Below are positions 22,080 through 32,182 of a stretch of DNA of 64,000 bases, piece by piece. Below the pieces are notes generated by a model that worked only from the letters and a program-made list of their open reading frames with translations, had not been told where the DNA came from and made no database searches. Each line of letters opens with the position of its first letter. Position 1 is the first letter of the stretch. The stretch spans positions 2,232,001 to 2,296,000 of the forward strand of contig NADL03000748.1 in the NCBI GenBank assembly GCA_002205965.3, written 5' to 3'. The translations under genes and the position numbers were made by a program. This DNA comes from Kappaphycus alvarezii (lineage: Eukaryota; Rhodophyta; Florideophyceae; Gigartinales; Solieriaceae).

Positions 22080-23317
22080 TTAGGTTGCCTTACGCTGCCT
22101 GGAAGGTCCCGGGCCGCTCCGGACACGCCGCTTCGAAGCCTGGAGCTGTCTTCTATGCTCCCTTTTACGATATTTGCGCGCCGCTGTCGCATCTTCGTCC
22201 TTACCCTTCAAGTTTATTTTTCGGACGTAGTCGATATGGTCGTAATCTCTAATAGTACCTCCGCAAGCGCAGGCTCGTAGAGACCCCGGGCATAGATGCA
22301 TCTGGAACTGTTCCACGCAATAGACCAGGGACGGTTTTGAAGTTCGGAGGTCGGCGCAAACGGCGTGCTTGAGTCCATGACGGGAATGAATCCGGAGTAC
22401 ATAAACTACGGCAGTATAGGGTCGCGGCCGGTCCGAACCCCTGGATTCTCGATACTCTCGAAGGACATTCGTGGCTCGAATGTTCAGTAGGCCGCACTTT
22501 TCAGAAAGTGCGGCCTACTGAACATTCGCGGAGCAGGGCAAGTCCATTCGCCACCGCGGCGAGCTTGCACTGGTCTGTCCAATCGTTGATGGTTACGGGA
22601 CGATCCCGAAGGAAGTACTGCTCGGCGTAGGTAGAAGGTGGTCGGGCCATGGCTACGTTGACCTCCTTCTTCTCCAGGGTGTTTTCTACACCAGGCATCA
22701 ATTTCTCAGATGCGAAGAGCTCTTAAGAAATCGTTGGTAGCTTCTACGACATCCGGTTGTACGTCTTCGGAGGGCACAAGGGGACGCCACTCCATCGTGT
22801 AGAGGAGGATTGCATAGGGCGTCTCATCCTCCTCGGAGCGGGCGTAATATGCTCCAGCAACCTCGGAGCGCTCTCCAAGGGAAAACCATACAAGGGAGAT
22901 AATCCAGTCGAGGTCCAAGTCCAACGGTCCGTAATCCTGAGTATCGTTGACGGACTCCGTTAACCCGACGCGTGCCACCGCGCTCTTATCAAGGGGTCTC
23001 TTTCACGCTGTCGCGAACTCCGCAATGTGCTTTCCAAACGCCCTTGAAACTTCACTCATCGATCGCTCATACGCTGTACCATTCAAGAAGGACACCATGA
23101 TGCCCCCGTCTTGGGAGGTCGTGAACTTGTCAAGGTCAGTACGACCACATAGGGGCCAGAGTTGGTCGGCCAACGGACGGTTTCTGGGAAGACGAAGATC
23201 GATTTCCCCGACTTCAAGTGGCCTTTCATCGGTGGATTCGAAAGAAGTCAGTACCACTCCACACCGCCTCATCACCCTGGATGACTCCACAAACATGCGT
23301 GTGGAGAGGAATGCCAA
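22080..23317 (-). pseudogene. Antisense gene of unknown function inside outer gypsy
   Basis: From 23317 the minus strand reads 204 codons to 22706 in one frame, broken by a single TGA at 23003-23005. The text resumes in a second frame (22701-22501, containing MARPPSTYAEQYFLRDRPVT) and then others down to 22080, where the end is basic (KREHRRQLQASKRRVR). Features include an acidic first part and DLDWIISLVWFSLGERSEVA. No family is recognised. It sits between integrase and 3' LTR, as does the antisense gene of the inner gypsy, but I see no clear sequence match between the two. Confidence 0.5.
22477..22528. repeat. Perfect 24-bp hairpin with 4-base loop
   Basis: Arms 22477-22500 and 22505-22528 are exact reverse complements around the loop TCAG. 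It interrupts the outer antisense ORF, and a stop codon arises at the loop. Such a perfect palindrome in otherwise decayed DNA suggests a recent inverted duplication. Confidence 0.9.
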
Positions 23318-23550
23318 CTAACTTGGCGGTACCCTACCCCTGTAGACTTGTTCGCGGTCTCCTTTGTCCGCACCATCTAGGATTCACTCACTGGCCGAGA
23401 CCGAACCGAAACTACGGGAGTTTTACCACCGAGAACACGGGCGAGGCAGAGGCCCGATATGCCGAGGGTAGTAAGGCACGCGCGACGGCAAAAGATGACA
23501 AAAGCACGGAAAAGGCACTCCCGTGTTGTGCCGTGGGGAGGAAATGGTGC

Positions 23551-24014
23551 TGTGGACGATTTGGAATGCGGGAGGCGCTTGGGCGAAGTACTGTACTCTC
23601 CTGGAGAGAACGGGAAACACTCAAGGGTTACGAGAAGAAAACAGCGGCAAGGGAATTAGCCGGAGGGTTGGAAGGGTCGGAGGTGCGGGGGCAGAGATAT
23701 CTGTGGCACACAAGTACTGTTTCGTACCTCGCTCACACTGTATGCCAACCGACACCCTAACGTAGCACACGTATCTGCTTCTAGAAACTTCGATGGTAGT
23801 GTACTGTAGCTCTTTTATTCTGATACTGTACAGTGCGGTACATGACACCCCTAGCGAGGGGGAGCGTGGAGAGAAGAAAGATCACAACAACATCAGCACT
23901 TTTCCAAAATCTGGCATCCCTCCCACCCCCTTTCTCCGATCACTACCAATACTTCCTCCGCATCACGCTCCCTTCCCGCAACTCGCGCGCGACTCTACAC
24001 TCGCGCCTTTAACA
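23551..24014 (+). repeat. Outer gypsy 3' LTR
   Basis: It starts TGTGGACG and ends AACA. A purine-rich run TGGGGAGGAAATGG (about 23534-23547) lies just upstream as a likely polypurine tract. The TATA box of the 5' copy reads TACATGA here. Confidence 0.85.
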
Positions 24015-24890
24015 TTTGCTGCATAATACACATCGATGGCAATTTGAATACGTAAATAGTCGTCGAAGGTCGCCTGCTACACTATCAGTTATAGGTTTTG
24101 TCGGATAAGTTGGAACACTGCCTTTGAAAATGTTTGACAGAGTTTTCTCAAGAAAATTGTCATTGGTAAGTGAGAAGCGACCTAAAGATTCTGTTACAGC
24201 TTGATACCGTGGTCTAGGAGTCTTTGCCGGTCATATTGTGACAATTCGGCGCAATGTTCACTATTACGTAAATAGCTGCAATGCGCACTCCAAGTTTCTC
24301 GCGACGCAATTTGATCGGTTGATGATTATAAAAGGCCCATCTTTTGAGCGGTTGTATTGCGAATATGGACAGAAATGAAGCACTCAGTTCGAAGTGGACT
24401 CATAAATATCCTCAGATGTGAGGCAAAGGATGACCCCAAATTTTGAGCTTAAACGACATGAATGGATCAGTAATATATAAAACGCCCGCATGATGCTATT
24501 CGATGAGAGGAAAAGGTGTCAAATTACAGCAGTACGGCTGTACGTCTCGCCAAACTATTGCCACCTTCTGGTGGCTCCTGTACGCACAGCGGGTCCAATA
24601 CAGTACTACAAAACCTGAGGACTTCGCTCCAACGCGCACACACCAAGAGACAAGACCAAAAAAAGAGATTCAACAGCAACGTAGACACTTTAGTCCGTTG
24701 CTTCCTTCAGCGTGCACTGCGCTAGTGCCCTCAAGCTTTTTCTCTTTACTAAGATTACCCTTATCGTTTTCTATCCTACCATCGCACTACCTTCGGCTCC
24801 TTTCCTCCCGCACGACTACCCACGTAGCTGATTGTACATCTACGAGTCGCGCCCGCGTAAGAGCGTTTTCCTACGACAGTGAGTAACATG
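24015..24890. other. Right flank of the nest, possible Copia-1 3' LTR remainder
   Basis: It contains direct repeat copy B (24362-24450) and then a CT-rich region (about 24690-24810) comparable to 570-740 on the other side of the nest. No convincing gene is seen. The ORF at 24503-24886 is CT-tract translation. Confidence 0.4.
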
Positions 24891-25639
24891 ACAAGGGTCT
24901 AGGGATGGGACAGCCATTAACAGTGATCAATTTTTAGTCATTTTTCTTGAGTGTACACTCACTGATTTTTCGAGAAATTTATGAGGTACTGCTTGTCACC
25001 CTGGGGTCAGCGGAAATTGTACCATTCGCAACCTTCAGCCCGTGCAGTACTGTACAGTCCAGTGCAGAAACTGTAGAGATGGAGGTCTAGTACATGTACA
25101 GGATAATTTGCTGCACAAGAATGACGCATGCCACGTAGTGATTCACTGTCAGCGAATACTGAACAGTACAGTATACACCTACAAAACAACAGACGGAAAA
25201 CTGTCACGTCCATGCTGAAAAATAAATTAAACTTAGAATACATAAATTATCTACGAAGAAGTAAAAGTGGTGGCTGCGAGCAGTTGTGGATGCGCACAAA
25301 TTTAACACACAGTTCAAGGCGAAATCACACGAAGCGCAGTTCAAGCAGCGCACATATCAAGCTTTGCAAAAGTAAAGTTGCGCAAAATTCAAGCTACAAA
25401 AAAGTCAGGCAGCGTACAGTTCAAGCTCTTGACATGATTTGACGCTCGTTCAATGCAAGATCACTACAGTGCCTGAATGTAGCAAAGCTATCAATCTTTG
25501 GGATGCGTCCTTAAAGTTATTAAATGATAATCTTAAAATAAATTAAAATTAAAAGAGAAAGACCTAGGTCACTTTCAAAATTTAAGAATCTTTCTCTTTC
25601 CGATTAGCAGACAACCAATATGTACTGGTCATTAATCAT
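24891..25639. other. AT-rich non-coding stretch with GTAC palindromes
   Basis: Copies of CAGTACTGTAC/GAACAGTACAGTATAC lie near 25045 and 25160. Short repeats of the type CGCAxxTTCAAGC recur between 25310 and 25430. No coding signal is seen. Confidence 0.5.
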
Positions 25640-26149
25640 ATCTTAAATAATGGGTAGCCACTCTCTATCAAAAGTTGAGTTAGATTTGAAACGGCTAAAA
25701 AGCACGGTCGGTGCAAATCCGAACTATGCATAAATCTAGTATCCAGTACCTTAAACTGCCTGAGTCTGGAATTCACACTTTCATGCCTTGCTCTAATAAG
25801 GCTTTAAAGTGCCTTGGACAAAATTCCCTCTCGTTATGATAATCATTTGCTATCAGTACATCCTTTATCAGTTATCACTCTTTCCGCAGGAAGTAGTTTT
25901 TTCTTTAAAAAGTGCCAAAATTTTCAGTATATCTTTAAAGATACCACGTGTGAAAGGTCCATTGACCCATACAATATGTCCGTTTGATATAGCCAAACCT
26001 ATTTCATATCTTACTCCCCCATGGTAAAATTTTTGGGAGTAATATCGCCGACCAAATGGCACAGGCTCATTGATTCCCATATCAGTCCCATCAATTGAAA
26101 TGCAACAGTACTCAATGCCTGGTTTAGAAAAACGTTTCCTAAGATACAT
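25640..26149 (-). pseudogene. DDE transposase remnant, copy 1
   Basis: Minus-strand reading 26149-25868 gives YCCISIDGTDMGINEPVPFG, then YYSQKFYHGGVRYEIGLAIS and HIVWVNGPFTRGIFKD. This is the core of a DDE_Tnp_4-type transposase family known from fungi, algae and oomycetes, with the first catalytic Asp in IDGTD. After a stop and a frame change near 25850, the C-terminus continues at about 25810-25640 with LIRARHESVNSRLRQFKVLD and LTQLLIESGYPLF. The N-terminal third is not found. The enzyme would cut and paste its element; this copy is dead. Confidence 0.8.
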
Positions 26150-26793
26150 TTATCAAAGCACAGTAAAATCATAGTTAACATTAACTAAGAGATAAAACAA
26201 AACAGATTAAATTAATTGCAACTTACAATAGCGAGACTTGCCAACAGATCAATGAAAACCCATGGCCCTTAGCGATGAGTGACACACAGGTATTCCACAG
26301 AGTTTAGAAGAATGAAGATCGAGTTGGTCTGAATGATGATGTCCATTCGCGCAGCATCGTTTTTGACGTTTTTCTGAAATCCATGCGGAAAAGGATATCT
26401 GAAAAAATTAAGTCTAATTTGACTTTTAAGCTTCCGTTCAAAGTCTACGACTCCATCGAAGACAGAAATTTTTTGGACTGGCGCGATATGGAAACTCAAG
26501 TACTGTATTCTGACCTACGCGCTATCGAAGATCAGTCTTACGAAAATGGACTTGGAAGCGAAGGTATTTTGCTGAGGTAGACACAAGCGGACAGGTTCCA
26601 CATTAAATTTGGTTTAGCACCTGATGAATTTCTTACTATAGATCCTACTTGGCAAATTGTGTATACAGCAGTACCGTACTATTGCATTTCGGTGCTAGTG
26701 CCAAACTTAACTAGTCACGACATTGCTATTATTGCCCAGGGGCAGTATTGTACAGTAAAATACTGTACTGGTCTTTACTGGCACTAGGACATA
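26150..26793. other. Stretch without a recognised gene
   Basis: A 65-codon plus-strand ORF (26383-26580) has mixed composition but no match I know. GTACAGTA and TACTGTAC repeats lie at 26745-26770. Terminal repeats of the DDE element could not be located here. Confidence 0.4.
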
Positions 26794-26980
26794 TGCAGTG
26801 CGCGAAAAAACTTTAGAGTACATCCTGTTTTTAAAATTTTATTTTGAAAGAAATGGCAAATTAAAAAACAAAAGTGGCTAAAACCCTTGTTTTGACGTAT
26901 CATTTAAAGAAGAGAATTTGCAACGTGCAACGAATATTATTTAAAAATTTTCTGTACAACGGCTACCTGGGAGGGTGCAA
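26794..26980 (+). repeat. Mariner left inverted repeat
   Basis: It pairs with 28824-29011 over its full length with modest divergence. It ends at GGCTACCTGGGAGGGTGCAA, which matches the inner end of the right copy. Confidence 0.88.
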
Positions 26981-27065
26981 TAATAACAGAGTACATCAAC
27001 TCAAATTTCATTTATCGGGATAGAAAAGGGTTTAATGGTCAGTCTTACGACCTTAGACTTGATTA

Positions 27066-28719
27066 ACGTCCAAGCAGCGCTTTTGAACGCCTCAAATTAG
27101 TCGAAGAGGTACTGCCCGTCCATTTTCTGCCACTTTTCTACGATCGCCTCTTTCAGCTCCTAAAAATTCCCAAATTTCCTCAAATCCTTATAAACGCCCG
27201 TCACTAACACGCCCTATACATTTTCAATAGGAATCAGATCGGGACTCCTAGTAGGCCAAGGCATAAAATCGATGACATGATTCGAAGTCTATGATCTAGT
27301 GTGGTATAGTGAGTGAAGTGACCGCACGGTGAGTGGGATGGCTGAATTTATAATGATCCGAGGGAGGATCACCCGGCCGTTCGGTTGTTTGGCGATGCAC
27401 GCGTTGACCCGCTCGGGGACCACGTGGCAAAGGTGAGGGCGTACAGCAGTGTACACCGCGCCGGGGTGAGGAATCCGTAAGGTAATTACAGGACTGTGGA
27501 GAGTACAGTAGGGTATAATTTAGTAGTGCGTATGATAATTAGTAGAAATTGACACCTGTATGCACGGGACCATTAGGGTCTAGTGCCAGGTCCAATAGGA
27601 CTCCGTACGGACTTCACAGATATTTAATTGTGATCTCCTTTACGGTGCCCGTCAAGTAAAGAGGTAAGCACCCTTCCACCTTGGAGTTCCCTGTTTTACT
27701 TTTACCTTTTCCTTTACCGCTCGGTTACTCCTTGTTTTACTAGTCCCTCTCTGGCCTGTATCGCGCCGTCACCGTCTCCGCGTATTTCCCCCAACCGCGG
27801 CACGGTTAGCTCGTCCGAGAGTGAGCCAGCCTCTGTCTTGTGTTTCCCTTGTTATTCCGTTCGGTGGTCCCTCGCTGGTCGCAGACCTACCTAACGCTCT
27901 ACCAATCTACCGAGGTCCTTCCCTTTCCCGAACGGAGACGTCCGTTAGGTAAGAGAGAAGTGAACCCTAACGGTTTTATACCTCATCTAGTAACACCTGC
28001 AGTGTGAATGGGCGCATTTTCCTCCTGCAAACAGCCAACGTAAGATGATGGGTGCCGATAAGTGGTAGTAGAAACTCTTCAAGTGTCTTCACGTACTTCG
28101 ATGCGTTCTGTTTTCCTGTCAATAAAGCAATAGCGGACTGAATTTTTTCACTGCATGCTACCCAAATCATTACTGAACCATCTCCCATCTGACGAAGAGA
28201 AAACACGTGCTATTCCTTTCGTAGGTCGTTCCAATAGTTCTGAATACCATCAGGGCCGTCTAAATTGAATTTCTTCTCATTCAAAAAGATAACACAGCCT
28301 CATTCACGCATGGTCCAAGTTGCCATTTGGCGGCCCCATGGCAACCAGGTCTGACAATGAAATGGAGACAATTGAGGGGCGCGTTTAACCTTTTTATACT
28401 GCAAGTTTGGTTCCACCGAAGGAATTTGTTGAGTACGACGCTTTGATATCGGGAGAGAGAGCGCGCGTCGCATTTCACCTACGGATTTTCCGCTGTCTGA
28501 AGCAGAACAGACTAGTCGTCTTGTGTCCCTGGAAGTAATTTTTGGAGGATTTCCGTCCTTTTTCTTGTCGTTGTAGGTCACAGGGGATTTTAAGAAGGTT
28601 TGCACTGCTTTTCGAGACTTCCATAAGCAGCGAGCTATCTCAAATTGAGGCAATTTCTCCTCTCGCCAGGCCAAAATCTTTCCCTGCTCGACTTCGGTCA
28701 GCTTTTTGCAAAGAGGCAT
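27066..28719 (-). pseudogene. Mariner transposase, interrupted
   Basis: The start Met at 28719 opens MPLCKKLTEVEQGKILAWRE, an N-terminal helix-turn-helix DNA-binding region, followed by GNPPKITSRDTRRLVCSASD (second HTH-type half). The central part reads FSLRQMGDGSVMIWVACSEK. QEENAPIHTAGVTRS then lies directly against the solo LTR. On its far side TSNHVIDFMPWPTRSPDLIP and IEN continue in the same frame; PDLxPIEN is the mariner C-terminal catalytic block. The second catalytic residue appears as Glu (QEEN for QxDN). Stops include TAG where the family has Trp (IENVWG). Confidence 0.88.
27300..27985. mobile_element. Solo LTR (686 bp) in the mariner transposase
   Basis: It begins TGTGGTATA and ends TATACCTCA, an imperfect inverted pair with TG...CA ends. 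It is flanked by the exact 5-bp duplication TCTAG (27295-27299, 27986-27990). Removing the LTR and one TCTAG joins the mariner reading in frame. No internal retroelement sequence remains, so it arose by LTR-LTR recombination. No relative with internal sequence is seen in this window. Confidence 0.9.
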
Positions 28720-28823
28720 TGTGGATGGCCTAGGATAGTCAGGGACAGTTGTAGACTCGGAGACAGGCAGGTTTCCATTTATTGTCGAGAATTTGCCTTG
28801 TTTTTGGCCATGTGCTCTATAGG

Positions 28824-29011
28824 TTTTGCTCCCTCCCAGGTAGCCGTGTTATAAAAAGTTTTAAAAATAATATTCGTTACTCCTTGCAACTTCGTTCCTA
28901 TAAATGATATGTCCAAACAAGGTTTTTGGCCACTTTTGTTTTTAATTTGCCATTTCTTTCAAATATATATTTAAAAAAACCAGGTGTTCTAAAGTTTTTT
29001 CGCGCATTGCA
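28824..29011 (-). repeat. Mariner right inverted repeat
   Basis: This is the reverse complement of 26794-26980. Its outer end is the CGCGCATTGCA at 29001-29011. Confidence 0.88.
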
Positions 29012-29333
29012 TTTCCCATTATTCCCTATAGGATGTTCCGGGCCACAACTGACCATGAACATCCGCGCTCGAACGAGCCACCCGGAAGAAGCACAACTAC
29101 TACGGCCCTCCTTGCCGGTCCGAGGGCATCGAACTGCGCCCCTTGTTTATGGCCGGATCGACATCTCCGGCCTCAAGCTCCTCCAGGACATTGCCAACCG
29201 CACCGTCGCTAGGCGGGGAAAGCCTGCCTTCACGGGGTTTCGCGCGCTTCGTACAATGGTGTCAGCATTCGTGCAACGGTATACTGCCGTCGTGATCAAC
29301 CAGCGCAAATTATGCACGGTTGAACCCCAATAG
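29012..29333 (+). CDS. Unidentified ORF A, 5' end lost at mariner insertion
   Basis: An open frame enters from the mariner repeat and runs to TAG at 29331-29333, about 105 codons beyond the repeat. A Met at 29056 is a possible start. Text such as YGRIDISGLKLLQDIANRTV looks protein-like, and the sequence is GC-richer than the flanks. No family is recognised. The sequence left of the mariner does not continue it, so either the ORF starts at 29056 or flanking DNA was lost. Confidence 0.4.
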
Positions 29334-29402
29334 GTCCAGCCCGGGCCGTACGCTCCCCTCGTAATGCATTTTAGTAATAAAAAGTCACCATTTCCCCATG
29401 TC

Positions 29403-29441
29403 TTTCAAATATTAAACCACCTCACATTCCCCCTTCACTGA
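29403..29441 (+). repeat. Intergenic motif, copy 1
   Basis: TTTCAAATATTAAACCACC followed by CACATTCCCCCTTCACTGA recurs at 30407-30443 with few changes. Both copies lie about 70-110 bp after an ORF end. Confidence 0.6.
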
Positions 29442-29645
29442 TTCGCTTCACCACTTTACCCTTACCCTGGACCTTTCGACCATCCGACGTTCAACTTGTC
29501 AGACGATTGCGGAGAGGAAGGCGAAGACGAAAGAGACTGGCATTTGGACACCCCGGAGGATCCCGCAGCACCTTTTGTGAGGACATAGGCCGCTTGGTCG
29601 GACGTCCCGCGGAAGCTTAAGCCGCCCGGATAATCTTTCCTCTAT

Positions 29646-30300
29646 TTGCGACTGGTCTACTTCACTCTAGAAAGTGACGTCTGTTCCCTGCTCCGTGAAC
29701 CGAAACGAGACCTCAACGGGTTACATGCACAGGTCAAGCACCTCGTGTCTGAACTCCAACGGTTCACCCGCCTGCACAGTGTAACTGTGTGGCGTGACTA
29801 CGGGATCGGTCACGTGGTTGCGGCAATCATATGCGATCTGCTACCTCGTGTGGAAGCGTCCAAGACAGCACGCGTGGTTTGAATCGCTCCGTGAGGGACC
29901 TTTTGTTCGCAATATTTGATGGTTTAAGGTCGGATTCTCACTCGGCTCCGTCTTTTCCCCAAAGAAACAGGCCTATAGTGAACTACCCTGTGGTACCGAA
30001 CACCCTGCGTCCGCTACCTAGTGGCGGGAAGCTCTACTCTTCCACCTTGGTGGAAGCCGCCGATTACCAAACAACACCCAAAGCCGTCTATGGGCAGACG
30101 TCATGGTACGAGAGTGGGATTATTACGGCCACTGAGAAGGACACTAACCAGCCTGTGATGGGACCCTATGGCACGGAGCAGTTGTGGGGTGCCTGCTCGC
30201 TGGATGGACTGGTCTGATCTCAACTCTTCGGACGGCGACGACGTCGGTGATGTCGCTGCCGATCTGGAGGGTTTAGAAGCTGGTGGGGAGAAGGATTAGT
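29646..30300 (+). pseudogene. Unidentified ORF C with acidic tail, frameshifted
   Basis: Three overlapping frames follow each other: 29646-29882, 29831-30217, and a last one ending at TAG near 30298-30300. The middle junction can be read as GIGHVVAAII continuing into YAICYLVWKRPRQHAWFESL, a possible membrane helix followed by basic residues. The end is strongly acidic (SSDGDDVGDVAADLEGLEAG). Just upstream, 29470-29587 encodes another short acidic piece (DDCGEEGEDERDWHLDTPED) that may be an N-terminal part or a separate gene. No family is recognised. Confidence 0.4.
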
Positions 30301-30406
30301 ATGGGGTGGGGGTATCTCGTGGTATGCTCCAGGTAGCTTTGCTGGCAAATAGGACTTTCCATCATCGGTAACCCTCTAAGATACTCCGGGACCCAACCGA
30401 CCACAT

Positions 30407-30443
30407 TTTTCAAACATTAAAGCACCCAAACATTTCCCCCCTG
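30407..30443 (+). repeat. Intergenic motif, copy 2
   Basis: TTTCAAACATTAAAGCACCC then ACATTTCCCCCCTGA. See copy 1 at 29403-29441. Confidence 0.6.
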
Positions 30444-31265
30444 ATTTTTTTTGACAGTTCTGATTCGAACTTTTGGATCTTACGGCGATATTCTTGGTCA
30501 CTCTTCTATACCGCATACGGCGCGGTTAGTGCGAAATAATGCAAGTTGACTTCTCGAAAGCAATAGTGTCAAGATATGAGCCCACGAAGGGTATGTCGAT
30601 TTGATGAGGAAGGATGTCTGGAGAAATGCTGATATTAGTGGTATATCGTGTTGGTATGGTTAACAGTTTCAAATGAGTTATTCCGCTTTGAATGAGTAGT
30701 ATCGCTTTGAATGAGTTTGATGTGGTATTATTTGTAGTTTCCCTCTGGAGTACGATTGAGCAGCTTTTGGGCAGCAACAGGGGCATCAGTTTTTTCTTAT
30801 CGGCTTACCCCTACAGGTTATTAGCTGTGCGCACCACTGTGCGCAATTTCGACTCTCGGTCGATTCCATGACCACGCAATAGTGAAGAACGCAGCACATA
30901 GAAAGACGCAACAAAAACCACACAGATTACACGTGACCACATCTCCATATGTCTTCCCAACGGTTCGCCGGTCATCCACACAAAACCGGGAGAGGTTGAA
31001 GGTCATCCACACAAACCCTGCAAGATATCACGACCCAATAACTTCCGGAACCAACAATCGGACCTTTCTGCCGTACATTCCTCTCACCAGCAGTGCGGGG
31101 AGCTACAGAAGCGCAAATTATGCCCTCGTGCCTCTCTCTCCACAGGGAGATGAAAATTCGAGAATTTAGGACTCTCGCAATCAGCGTAGAAAGGGTTCCA
31201 AAAAGTTACTTATTTACTCAAAAAATTAAATTGCAAACAACGGGTCACTCGTACGGAGCATGATG
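30444..31265. other. Stretch without a recognised gene
   Basis: Only short, unremarkable ORFs are present. GTGCGCACCACTGTGCGC (about 30835-30852) is a short inverted repeat, followed by CTCTCGGTCGATTCC (30854-30868), which resembles a tRNA-type B box. No A box could be placed with confidence. Confidence 0.4.
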
Positions 31266-31269
31266 GCCG

Positions 31270-32168
31270 TTATACGAGCCACTGAGTGAAATACAGTATC
31301 ATGGTGAACCACTTTGTGCCGAAAATAGAGCGCACTGAATTGAAATTCTTGATTATTTCCTTCACGGTTTCATGACGTGCCCTTAGCAGGGAGTGTAAAT
31401 CCTTTTTGGATTGACACACAGTGCTTGGATTAATACAGCATGCATGAGTGTATCCGTTATCAGCAATAACATGCTCATTGCTGTTCAAATGAAAAAGCAT
31501 TCTTGTTTAAAAATACGTAGATCACGATGCGAACCGCTAGTAAAAGGTCAATTACACCAGAAAATATCACCACTTGTCACAGAAAACGCAATCTCATAAC
31601 GAACACCTGCACCATGGAACTTATGAGAAAACCACTTTGAGTCGAAAGGGCTTGGCTCATTGATAAGGCAATCTGTTCCGTCGACAGAACAGGCAACGCT
31701 ATCCCTCAAATTGCCCTAATTAAAACAGGATTCCCACGAAATCTGCTACAAATGTTAGTAAACAATTAGAAACTTAGCCCTACCAAAACCAAAGTAAAAA
31801 TAAGCCTACCACTGGGAGAATCGAAAACTTCTCTATGAAACATCAAGACCATTTCCTAAAAGTCTTTTCATCACAGTTCCAAATTAGCGCGCTGACTTCC
31901 TCTGTGCCGTAATTTTTCAAAATAAAAACACCACAGTAGATGAACCGGTAGGGCCTTTTTTTGACAACGACGGAATTAGCATATTCCATACTATAGATGC
32001 AATCTCAGCCGACACCCCGAATATTGCCCCAAATCGCCTCCTCCCTACTGCTCCAAGTCTCTCGCCTAAAGAAAAAATGATCCCGCGGTTTGAGTGAAAA
32101 GGGCCGGGTTGCCGTGACCGTGGTGGACAGCAGTGAAGTGGGACGACATAGCTCGCATCCCACTTCAC
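31270..32168 (-). pseudogene. DDE transposase remnant, copy 2
   Basis: This is the same family as 25640-26149 but longer. The N-terminal part at 32168-31917 includes GERLGAVGRRRFGAIFGVSA and ends before GPTGSS. The core, read from about 31720 to 31540, gives a degenerate GTDCLINEP block, PFDSKWFSHKFHGAGVRYEI and then a stop where the family has the NGPF motif. The C-terminus at 31500-31270 reads LNSNEHVIADNGYTHACCIN, with the second catalytic Asp in IADNGY, and LLRARHETVKEIIKNFNSV. Several frame changes separate these pieces. Confidence 0.8.
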
Positions 32169-32182
32169 TGCTCACCCACCAC
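32120..32182. repeat. Near-perfect 24-bp inverted repeat at the transposase start
   Basis: Arms 32120-32143 and 32158-32182 (GTGGTGGACAGCAGTGAAGT against ACTTCACTGCTCACCCACCA) enclose a 14-base loop. The right arm runs into the tandem duplication below. Confidence 0.85.

Larger units (their letters stand above)
5338..24014 (+). mobile_element. Outer Ty3/gypsy retrotransposon, split by inner gypsy
   Basis: A pair of LTRs (5338-5803 and 23551-24014) bounds gag, protease, RT, RNase H and integrase remains in Ty3/gypsy order. The inner gypsy (6532-17885) interrupts gag; without it the element would be about 7.3 kb. The flanks TTAGC (5333-5337) and TTTGC (24015-24019) differ by one base and are the likely 5-bp target duplication. 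LTR copies differ at roughly 60 positions by eye (about 13%), mostly substitutions. Between integrase and the 3' LTR lies a long antisense reading region. Confidence 0.85.
26794..29011 (-). mobile_element. Tc1/mariner element with long terminal inverted repeats
   Basis: Inverted repeats of about 187 bp (26794-26980 and 28824-29011) both begin TGCARTGCGCGAAAAAACTT. The left copy is preceded by TA; the right is followed by TT, so the TA duplication is imperfect. The transposase remnant lies between them on the minus strand, and a solo LTR (27300-27985) is inserted in it. Without the LTR the element is about 1.5 kb, normal for the family. Confidence 0.88.

Noticed and set aside
25310-25430. CRISPR-like short repeats (TTCAAGC recurring)
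   Set aside because: Units vary in length and sequence, spacing is irregular, and the setting is eukaryotic.
30835-30868. tRNA-like B box with an upstream inverted repeat
   Set aside because: No A box at a proper distance and no cloverleaf could be drawn.
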